From: Cryptomeria japonica
Taxonomy: Eukaryota; Streptophyta; Pinopsida; Cupressales; Cupressaceae
Direction of reading: 5' to 3'
Length of the DNA: 64,000 bases
Assembly: GCF_030272615.1 (NCBI RefSeq)
Contig: NC_081412.1
Coordinates: 41,378,291 to 41,442,290 of the forward strand
Shown: piece by piece, positions 54,781-64,000 of the stretch
How the letters are laid out: every line of letters begins with the position of its first letter
Numbering within the stretch: the first letter of the stretch is position 1
Translations under genes and position numbers: made by a program
Notes under the pieces: model-generated
What the model was told of the DNA's origin: nothing
The model's database searches: none
What the model saw: the letters and a program-made list of their open reading frames with translations, nothing else

Positions 54781-57219
54781 TAATACATGGAACTTTTTGT
54801 AAACGTACTTGTAAATATTATCTGTTTTGCACACATCCCGACTGAGGGAGAAACAAGGAATCGTGTAATATTTATACTGTTAATTGATATTACAAATTGA
54901 TTTTATATACCTTCCTTCCTTCCTTTATTATTACATAGCCTTCGTTTTTACCTTGTCTGAACACTCTTTCTCATTCGTAAGGTTTTTTTTATTAAATGGG
55001 AGAGAAAACAGGAAGACAGTTTTACCAAGAATTGCTTAAAAGATGCTCAAACGGTATGCATGCATTCCACATCTACACCTTTCAATGCCTGCTTATTTGA
55101 GACTTCAATTAAGTTTTTTGTTCAAGTGTTAATTGTCATTATTTGATGAAATAAATGTACAATAATAGTTGATGAAGAAGTTATAGGCTTCTAAATTTTA
55201 AGTTTTGTGTTTTATAAAAAACTAATTATCATTGTGTCAAATATGGGAACATAAAATTAAAACTCTTTTTTATTATCTTTATTTTATTTTTAGGTGGTAG
55301 GCTTAAATATCTCTTATTAAAACATAATATAAATTAAAGTAAAAAAGTGTTATCTAGATATAATTTTTTCTATTCTACAAACATATATTATTTAAACAAA
55401 CTTCTTTGTTATGCACCATCTTTTTATATCACCTCCATCTTTTAATTAAAACTTAATTGTAAAGTATTCATTTTTGTTTTATAAATTATTTTTAAATGCA
55501 TCTATTAGTGCAAGTGCAGTTGCTTGTAAATTAATATGAATACACTTCACAATAAAATTATTAAATTATAAACAAAATAATATCCAAAACAAAGAAATAT
55601 ATATTTCTAAAAATATTTATTGTATTAAAATAATATTAAAAACTATAAAAAGTTATAAAACCTAGAATATATAAAAAAATCTTATACCAAATTAATTCCA
55701 TATAACTTCTCTATTATTTTTATTAATATTTATTTATAATTAGATACATAAATTCTGTTTAATTTTTTATTAATTTTTTAATCATTTAAAAATTCTAATA
55801 TGAAATGATTTGCATATGTAAAAGAATAAGATAGAATAGAAAATTACTTTAAAATCTATATTTTAGTCTTTAACATATTCTAAAATTATAATTAGTCATT
55901 GTCGATTTATTATTTAATTTAATTTAATTTACTCGTACTGGATAGTAATTTGTTTATAAATTTAATATATTACAATTTATTATAATTTAGAATTACTTGT
56001 AAGCTTTAAAAATATTGTATTGATTTGATTAATAATTTTTAATCTAATAATACTTAATCTCACACAAAAATAGAATTGTATTTAAAATATTTAATTTAAA
56101 AAAAAAACATTTATTATTAATGCCAAATTTTTAAATTGATTTTAAAACATTAATAATTCTAACCTTAAATTATTTTAATACTTAATTATAATTTAATTCT
56201 AGCCTAAGGTGCATACAAGAAGTTCCACAAGAAATGAAATAACCAATTGAAAAAGAAAAAACATAATTATATTTAAGTTATTAGACACAATACAATATTT
56301 AAAGATCTAATCTAAATACTATGAGAACATACCCTAAATAACTACATAATACATCAGTCAAGATATGAGAAGACTTAGGATTAGGATTTGGATTGTGATT
56401 CAATTAATGTTAATTTCTTTTTTTGTAATCTATTAATTATATTTTTTAGGTACATTTTTATTAATATTTCAATTCTAATAAATTTTAAAAAATATTTTTA
56501 TATTTTATTTAATTATTTTTTAATTTAAAATGTTTATTATTTATTATTAGTATTTGAATGTTCATATATTTTGACTTTGCATTTAGTTTATTCTATTTTA
56601 ATTATTAATTTAAATGTAAGTTTGAAATCTATTTTTAATTATTTATGTCTTTTATGAAATTACACATAACAATTAAAATTTATTAGAAATAAAATTAATT
56701 TATAATTTATCTTACACACTGAATAGTTGTATCCAAAATACACAAAATTTATTTTTAAATGGCCCACTAATTTATCTTACACACTGAATAGTTGTATGCA
56801 AAATACACAAAAAATTCCCTAATTGACCTTCCACACTTCTTTGCCATACCCATTGAACACCAAAGTGCGATTGTTAGTTTATTTATTATTCTATTGGTTG
56901 TTTTGGTGAATAATAGGGTTTGATTTTTTTTTTCTTTTTAACAATTTCAAGTAGAAACTCAACTCTATTAATAATGTTTGGTTACTTTTTCAACTCTATT
57001 AATAATAATGTTTGATTATTTTTTGAACTCTATTAATAATAACCATTATTAGTATATGTTCCTTGAGTTCGCAAGAAAATGGAGTTTCAATTGTATTAAT
57101 GCTAATGTTTGGTTATTTTTTCCATGCCATTAATAATCCCTATAAATGCATGTTCTTTGAGTTGACATAACAATTAAACTAGTATAAATATCTTAAATAC
57201 ATCCATCTTAAGAAATTTC
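54781..57219. other. AT-rich 3' flank of block 3, no gene seen
   Basis: 54,930-55,680 matches 49,490-50,160. The rest is AT-rich DNA with a local near-duplication at 56,700-56,810 (TTTATCTTACACACTGAATAG twice) and recurrent AACTCTATTAATAAT words at 56,950-57,050. No domain-bearing frame. Confidence 0.65.
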
Positions 57220-60190
57220 TCTCTTAAAATTTATTTTATGTTAATTTTAAATTGTATTTATTAAATACAAAGATATAAATTTTATTGTAGGTACATTGTT
57301 TACATTTTCATCATAATTCTTTTTTTTTTTTTACTTTTGTACATAACTTTAAATTTTACTTTTGAAACAATTGCCACTTATAATTTTAATATCTAAAAAT
57401 AATATTTATATATTTAATTTTATATTTAGATTTTTAACATTTAATTATTATTTAAAGATAAAAATTCATTACACATTTTTTTAAGGAATTAATGTCTACT
57501 AATGACTTTTTTCAGATTACTGATAAAGTTTAATAATGAAATGGTAGATTGATTTTTATAAATATTTCTTTTATTTTTATTATATATTTTAGTTAATTAT
57601 TTAGGTTTTAAATAGTAAATAGTATTTATATATTTATTTAAAAAATATAATATTGATGAGAACATGTTTTTCTTTTTATATGATGTTTGTTTTTGATATA
57701 TTGAATTTATAATTAAATATTAATATTTTGACATGTACATGGTTATCAAATTCACAATAAAAAGGTAAGAGTATTTGTTACTTTATTACACTCCACCCAT
57801 TGTAGAATTCCTCTGGATATTAAACTCCTAAATCAATCCAATCTAAAAATTTCTAATATATCATGTAGAACGAATGCTGTTAAATGGTGGTCAAAGTCAA
57901 TGTCACACATCTCATCTAACTAGATATTCCTTGAGTTTGTAGTAGTAGCAATTAAATAAAATTATTATAGCAATCCAACAGAGGGATATCTATCTATAGT
58001 ATATCAATGCATTCAAGAGATATTTATCTATTTTTTTTTTTTCATTATTGACTTTTCTCTAATCTACGAGCCTTCCAAAATTATTCTAAACTTTCACTGT
58101 GTAGTATCTAATTTTTTGGACATTGCTTTGTGTATCACCATTATTGTCAATCAATTATTTCTTCATGGTTACAAGAGGTATAACATATATGTTTTATGAA
58201 TCATGAGATGACAAGAATAGTCAATGTGTGGATGAAAGTGAATTCTACTAATTTATTCATTGATGTAAAAAAATCAACAATTTTATATTAGAAATTTTAT
58301 TCCAAATGCACCTCAAGAATAAGTATCTATTATTAAAAAAAAAAACATATGAAAAAAATGATTTTCATACAACTCTATTATGTTATTTTATTAGTAATTA
58401 GTTTAAATAAAATGTTATTTTTTAATTAAAGAAGTGAAGAATACCTCCCATCTATGAGGTTTTGAGTGCGCAAGAAATTTTAATGTATAGTTAAAACATA
58501 AATATTACTCTTTTGAATATGAGAAACAATTTGAGTAAAGTTGTCTCCTCTTACGCAGATTGATGTCAACGAATGTTTCAATTTATGAAATGAATTTATG
58601 TCTCCTTTCACCTATCTAATGACTTTTTTATAATTCTTCATGACTTTGTTTAGCTTTCTCTTATTCTTTGAACTGAATTTTCAAGCATCTGAAGTGATGA
58701 ACACAAGTTACTCTGAAGTGACGTCATAGGCTACTATGAAGCAACATCACAGGATACTCCAAAGTTCTTGTGATATTTTAATCTGCTTCACTTAGTCATA
58801 GCCACACACGTCTACATCTAACCCCACGTGATTTGGATGAGTTAGGCAGATATTCAAGGCATTTCCTCTATTTCCCATAGTTTTTATATCTCTGTTAACA
58901 TTTCTCTTCAACCATGCATCTCCACCCAAAAATACAAAGGCTATATCATCTATTACCATAACTACTCAAAGTATGAGATGTGTACAAATCAACAGTCCCT
59001 AATATGGTAAACAAAAAGAGAAATAGAAGTATTTAACTACCAAGTTTCCCAAGTGGCACTTGGAAAAGGAAAGAGGGGATGAGAAAAAGAATGGAATATT
59101 TAATGGAATCCACATTTCAAAGAATGCATATGGACAAGAAGGTCAAAGAGAAAGTGAATCAACTCACATCCGATTTACAATATCAAGCTAGTTTGATTTA
59201 GTCTTCCATGTCAATGCCACCACTTAAATTAATCAATTTTATAGATAATTATATAATACTTTTTAGTGAGAATAATGACATTGTAAAGACAACTAAGTTA
59301 TGAACACATAATTTTTTCATTAGGGTAATTTCATGAAGCAATTTTTTTATATCATAAAATCTATAACAGGTTAAATTATTCAAGAGATCTATTAATAGTA
59401 GAATATTGATGATAATTTTAAAATATTGTATTAGAATCTACCTCAAATTGAGATGACAAAAGATAGATTTTGATGCATTGGTATTATAAGGAAGCTTTGA
59501 TGGATTTGATCTTGACTTACATATTGAATGACATGAGCTTGTAAATTTAAATATTTTTGCTTAATATATTCTTTACTAGGACCTTTCCATTAGATATCAT
59601 TTGATCTAGTTGGGTGTTTCTAAATACAATCATTCTTTTTGAAGTTATATAAAAACACTCCAGTAGTCCTTTTATTTTCTTCCATCAACCTAGATAACTT
59701 GAACTTGGATACATGAAAGTTTTAGACCTTTTAGACACAAACTATTTTCTTTGCACATGATTCTTGTAAGTGATTGGTCATGGATGAGGACTAAATTTTT
59801 TTTAAAAATTCTTCCAAATGAAGAATCTAGTAGTATTTCAAAAATAGAAACTTAGTATTGTCTTTAGAAGCTTCTATTAATTTAAATTTCTTTATGTATA
59901 CTAAATCAATAATTTTACCAAATATTCTTATATATATTCAAGTGCAAGCTAGTAAACTTGTCCTGGAAATTGAACATTTGTACACTATTATTAGAAAAGT
60001 ATGCACTATAATATTGCATGCATGTCATTTTTCTACTCTAACATAAATCTTTCCCTTCATGAAAGACATAGATGTGGTCACAACCACGATGATCATACCA
60101 AATACAATTCACATGAGTCATTTCACTCTCCTTAATATTGAAGATGAACATAATCACTCTATCACTTTTTTGTGTTATGACATGGTGTAT
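57220..60190 (+). repeat. Block 4, truncated before its gene
   Basis: 57,430-58,400 matches block 3 and 58,430-60,185 matches block 2 closely. The match stops near 60,190 (TATATAATTTATT), where gypsy-type sequence begins, so the gene copy expected ~350 bases further on is missing. Confidence 0.85.
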
Positions 60191-60244
60191 ATAATTTATT
60201 AGCCAATAGGCTATTTAACGTGGGCATTGCCCACTGGGATTGTC

Positions 60245-61395
60245 TCACGCATCCTGTACAAATCTCATGACCAACTCACTATCTCTAAATACTTGCAAAG
60301 ATCTGATCTTTTTGCTTAGTGCAAGTTGGAGACCTTGGATCAAGGTTTCATACTCAACAACATTGTTGGTGCAACCAAATTGAAGCCTAAAAGAGAAGAA
60401 ATATTTCTCCTGCTCAGGAGAAACAAGCATCACACCAACACCTACACCATTCTTGTTTCTTGAACCATCAAAAAACATTTTCCATAACCCCTTTGAGTCT
60501 CCTTGTGTCTTGATGAGGTTAGGGATAGGAGTATCCTCTTCATGGATACAATAGGTGCGAAGCCCAGTCTCTTCAGTCTCAGCTAATGGATCAAACTAAA
60601 AAGCATTGACCCATTCGTCCAACAAGAAATCAAGAACCTCTTGCAAAAGAGTGGCAGGCTCACAGACAGTACACTCCTCCCCCTCTACATGCAAAGTGCA
60701 ATTCATGTTTATAGGGTTGGGGGTGTAGGGCTCAATGTGGTTTTGGGAAATGGGATCTACCCTTATGGTGACCTTGGTACCGTACCTTGTTCGAAATAGC
60801 ATGGTGGACCAATCAGAAGACAGGTACCCACCTATCTTGGCAGTGAAGTCTCTAGATAGGCAGATGTCAAAGAAGACAGGGAGGTCGATAATTGACACGT
60901 CTTGCAAGACAGTGCAACCAGGACATGCATGCAAGGTTAACTTCAAATTTTTTACCACCCCTATTTTCTTAATAGAAGTGCCATCTAATTGGACCACCCC
61001 TTTGGTCACAGGTTCGTATTCTATGTCAAGAAGATCAACTACCTTCTTAGGCATGACTAAGCTACTAGCTCCTGAATCTATCATGCAGTTGTGAACCAAA
61101 TTATCTCCTATGATTAAGGAGAGATAGAAAAGGGGAGGCTTGTTGATCTTGCTTGAATCTTCCTCCTCCTTGGGTTGCACCAAACTAGTGGAGACTGCCT
61201 TTCCACTGACTTCTACCTCATTACTTGACTAATTGATGTCCTTTAGTGCCTCCTTAAGAAAATCCCTTTGAGATGGGATTGAAAGGGCCTCCCACATAGT
61301 GACGTTGAGGTTGGCCCTCTTCATCTGATCAACTATGTTGAAAGGGACACCTGGTGATTTTAGAAGACTCTTTGAGGCTACAAGGTCTACTTTTT
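60245..61395 (-). pseudogene. Protease fused in frame to RNase H
   Basis: From ~61,395 the frame is -1 relative to gag. The segment NLNVTMWEALSIPSQRDFL precedes the protease active site NCMIDSGASSLVMP (Asp-Ser-Gly-Ala intact). After ~130 more residues and a linker (FDPLAETEETGLR) comes an RNase H start, MFFDGSRNKNGVGVG, with VVEYETLIQGL and VFRDSELVMRF; the last catalytic Asp is beyond the break. Protease and RNase H share one frame, interrupted only by TAG at 60,596-60,598 (likely from CAG) and a stop near 61,232. The usual RT between them is absent. Confidence 0.82.
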
Positions 61396-62740
61396 CTCCT
61401 TGGACGACTTGGGCCTCTTCCTGCCTCTTGCTCCCTTACATGGTACTCTGGCTTGTATCATGGGCAGCTCATTGGGTGTTGGATCTTGGGCTGATGTTGA
61501 AGGTGAGGTAACCTCCATGGATCTCTTCTTTGACCTTGTATACTGCAGCATAAACTCACCATTTGTTTGGTTCAAACCACATAATTCTACCTCCTGCCAA
61601 TTGACAAAGGTAGAATCCCCTTGTAAGTAAGCCTGAGTGCCAACACTAGGTTGATTTGGGTCATATTGCTGGCCAGAAGTGGTCGGCTCATCCTGCACCA
61701 CTAAGGTTTGGACAAACCCTCCATTTTGGCATTCACCTTGGTTGTGTGGCTGATTCCATGGTTGACACCAATCTTGCTCTTGGGCGAGGTTATTTTGCAT
61801 TGGAACTATCGCCTTTGAGTTGCTTGCGGTTGTGGGACTCACACTATTCAAAGGCCTAGCGTTGCTCCATTGGTTTTGCCCTTGAAAGGGTGGCCTATTC
61901 TACTGATAGTTCTGATTTTGTGCCTAATAAGGTCTACTATGTTGGGCTTGCTACCTCTTTAGTGTCACCAACTCATTGCTAAAGTTTTGCAATAGAGCCT
62001 TGACCTCATTGAGCTCATTGTAGGATGTGGAGGGTGTGGATGGTTGACTTGCGAGTGCCATGGGGATAGGAGCCAAGGTGGGTTGTTGAGTAGAAGCTTC
62101 TGGGAAGAGAGGCATTGGAGGCCTTGCAGCTATCTTCCTAGCCTGAATCAAACAAATTTATACTCTTATGGTTATTTCATATGCACCCGATAGAGAGGCT
62201 CCACCCATTGATTGTACCATGATAGCTATATAGCTGTTGAGAGCTCTAAGATAATACAAGAAGGCATGATTTGGAGATGGCTTCACTAGAGCAGGAATTC
62301 TATTCCATGTCTTATGGAATCTAAAATTGAAATCTCCCATGAACTCGTGGGGTGCCCTCTTGATCATAGTCAACTGCTCCACAAATGATAGGAGGTCACT
62401 TTTATCTTCGAAATGGTTGCACAACCTCTCCCCCAATTCATCCCAATTGTGAATGGAGCTAGACGACAACCCTCTATACCACTTCAAAGCTTTGCCTTTC
62501 AAAGATGTGGCTAAGAGTCTGATAGCAACATCATCTTGAGTGATATTATGGATGGAGCAGATGTTTGCAATGTCTTGAATGTGCTCAATGGGCATAGTAG
62601 TTGTTTCACAAGTGAAGTATGGTATACTCTTCAACACAACCACTGGTATGTCATTCCATTGAGTCAAAATAAGGGGACTCCCCCCATTGAAGGTAACAAA
62701 AACTTGATTTCTTGTCATGCAAAACAATGGTCTATTGACA
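61387..62740 (-). pseudogene. Gypsy-type gag
   Basis: The Gag core is LKGKALKWYRGLSSSSIHNWDEL, RLCNHFEDKSDLLSF, KRAPHEFMGDFNFRFHKTW and a segment ending YLRALNSYIA. A Pro-rich stretch and a Gln/Asn-rich C-terminal region ending in basic GARGRKRPKSSKEKK follow. Two stops (near 62,158 and 61,951) break it. It ends at TAG 61,387-61,389 after an A-rich GAGAAAAAG, exactly where the protease frame (-1) takes over. Confidence 0.85.
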
Positions 62741-63077
62741 TGAGTGGTGGGAGCCCTTGATAGTAATGGTTACAAGAGTGATCATGACCCCTGTATGTCA
62801 GTTTGGGAGTGTAGGGAAGTGCATACACTTGACTTGTCCTTGACTTTGGATTGACTGACCTTCCAAAGTTAGAGTATGCAGACATGACATAAATCACCAC
62901 AACAAGCATGGCCCCATACCTCTCTTGATGGAAATCCTGCCCAAAATATTAAATGCACCCCTGTGGCTCCACAAAAGAAGGTGCATAAGTCACCAAAGCT
63001 GTTAGAACATTTAAAGCTTTGAGTGTCAATCACGCCATTCAGAAGTGTTGCAAGCCAGAAGTAGTTTGGAAGACTTC

Positions 63078-63312
63078 GGAGACCTGGGTCGCCAAAGTTA
63101 GGGGAACTTCAAAGACCTGGGTCACCGAAGTTGGGGAAACTTTAGAGACCTGGGTCACCGAAGTTGGGAAGACTTAGCAACTTGGGAACTTCGGGGTTCC
63201 GGAGTTCCGGGGTTGAAGAACTAGGAACTTGGGAACCTAGGGGTTCAGGAGTTTTGGGGTTGAATACTTAGGAACTTGGGGGTTTCGGAGTTTCGGGGTT
63301 GAAGACTTAGGA
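63078..63312. repeat. Two adjacent minisatellites (33 bp x3, 47 bp x2-3)
   Basis: 33-bp units at 63,078-63,110, 63,111-63,143 and 63,144-63,176 share AGACCTGGGTCACCGAAGTT. 47-bp units at 63,180-63,226 and 63,227-63,273, and a 39-bp shortened unit at 63,274-63,312, share AACTTGGGAAC and GGGGTTGAA. They lie upstream of gag on the minus strand, so are probably in the leader or LTR. Confidence 0.88.
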
Positions 63313-63974
63313 ACTTAAAATAAGTATCTAATGTTAATTGATAGAGACTTTAACTAATTCATTTGAAAAGGGAAATTAAATCAAGTATGTTTTGATAATT
63401 AATACTCTTTTGATCTTCTTTTATTGGTGAATATAAAATAATCTATAATGATAGACCTTTAAATGCATAACTAGGAAATAAATAAAACTTAATTCTTGGT
63501 ACATGTGTTGATAGGTAAAAATTAAGTCTTAGGAATGTGAGCCATTGAATACGAGAATTTGAATTTTGAAAATAGTGCTCATGGTTGCACTAGTGACCAT
63601 GTCTAGTAGAAAGTACTATGATTACATAATATTTTGTAGGATAAGAAAAGTATTAAAATTGAATCAAACAAGTTTTAAATGAAGCAATGTGAGATGTCTG
63701 AATGTCTAAATATTGGAATTGATCTTTAGTGTGTTCACAAAAAAAATCAAATTATGTACTAGAATTATGTATCTAATACATGAACCAAAAATGACATTAA
63801 AGTAAAGTAAAAAAGTTTAAGGATATACAATTTTCTATTCTACAACTATATAATATCAAAGTTAAAACCTTTTATTTTTTATGTTAGACAAAGTTCCTTC
63901 TTTATTGTATATAGTACTTTTAGAATGTCAAGTTAAATTCTTTGTTAATGTTTAACTATTATAAAATTGATGTA
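63313..63974. other. AT-rich DNA, nothing recognised
   Basis: No coding domain or repeat boundary seen apart from the terminus that follows. Confidence 0.6.
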
Positions 63975-64000
63975 AGGGTATGTGCAGGATCATGGTGTGC
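63975..64000 (+). repeat. Terminus of a second copy of the 9-kb TIR element
   Basis: The last 26 bases match 26,679-26,704 with one difference (T to C), so a related element probably begins here and runs off the window. Confidence 0.75.

Larger units (their letters stand above)
60200..63320 (-). mobile_element. Gypsy-type remnant with gag, protease and RNase H but no RT
   Basis: Minus-strand order is minisatellite leader (63,312-63,078), gag (62,740-61,387), protease (61,183-60,800), RNase H (60,480-60,245). Integrase and LTRs are not seen. The RNase H side breaks off at about 60,240, next to block 4. A TGGGCATTGCCCA palindrome lies at 60,222-60,234. Confidence 0.75.

Noticed and set aside
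1-64000. tRNA, rRNA or organelle-derived genes
   Set aside because: None recognised by eye; the TGGTATCAGAGC matches are primer sites next to LTRs, not tRNA genes.

Overview
This window looks like nuclear DNA of a seed plant, most probably a conifer. It is AT-rich, made almost entirely of nested retroelements in several decay states, and has no dense host genes. The strongest lineage clue is a Penelope-like element (PLE) with a GIY-YIG endonuclease: in land plants such elements are reported mainly from conifers (the 'Dryad' elements). All identifications come from reading motifs and repeats by eye; no database search was run.

Left third (1-23,822): a Ty1/copia element on the minus strand, with its 5' LTR at about 22,371-23,822, is broken by two later insertions. 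One is a 1.9-kb solo LTR (16,441-18,372, TSD TTTTC). The other is a 16.2-kb Tat-type Ty3/gypsy element (162-16,337, TSD ATATC). The Tat element has two RNase H domains and, between pol and the 3' LTR, an antisense plant-mobile-domain (PMD) gene with a recognisable intron. Its non-coding parts hold several families of short periodic or hairpin-forming motifs: GCGTCTGTG iterons every ~20 bp, a covarying GGTGAAAA hairpin triplet, and a 7-copy TTCATCACAA hairpin series. Its reading frames are closed mostly by C-to-T or G-to-A changes in CG and CHG contexts, as expected from deamination of methylated cytosine.

Middle (about 25,690-60,190): a non-coding block carrying a small gene for a signal-peptide, single-membrane-span protein occurs in diverged tandem copies. 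The copy at 36,570-36,977 is intact; those at ~40,090-40,757 and 54,397-54,780 are broken; a fourth block is cut before its gene. These blocks were hit by (i) a ~9-kb terminal-inverted-repeat element (26,680-35,750) whose core is a 3.8-kb palindromic satellite with 10-, 90- and 180-bp periods, itself invaded by a TRIM (31,474-32,744) and a 5'-truncated LINE (33,051-35,339); (ii) the PLE (about 42,380-49,290, minus strand), split by a 2,775-bp LTR element (45,755-48,529) that has intact LTRs, PBS and PPT and one open 718-codon frame of unknown function but no polymerase; (iii) a LINE fragment (50,220-52,325, minus).

Right end (60,200-63,320): a minus-strand gypsy-type remnant has gag, then protease fused in frame to RNase H with no reverse transcriptase between, followed by two minisatellites. 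The last 26 bases repeat the terminus of the 9-kb inverted-repeat element, so another copy probably starts at the window edge.

Nothing here forms a host operon or pathway. The relationships are those of nested parasites: autonomous-type but dead elements (Tat, copia, PLE, LINE) and element types that must depend on enzymes supplied in trans (TRIM, the 718-codon LTR element, the palindromic TIR element).
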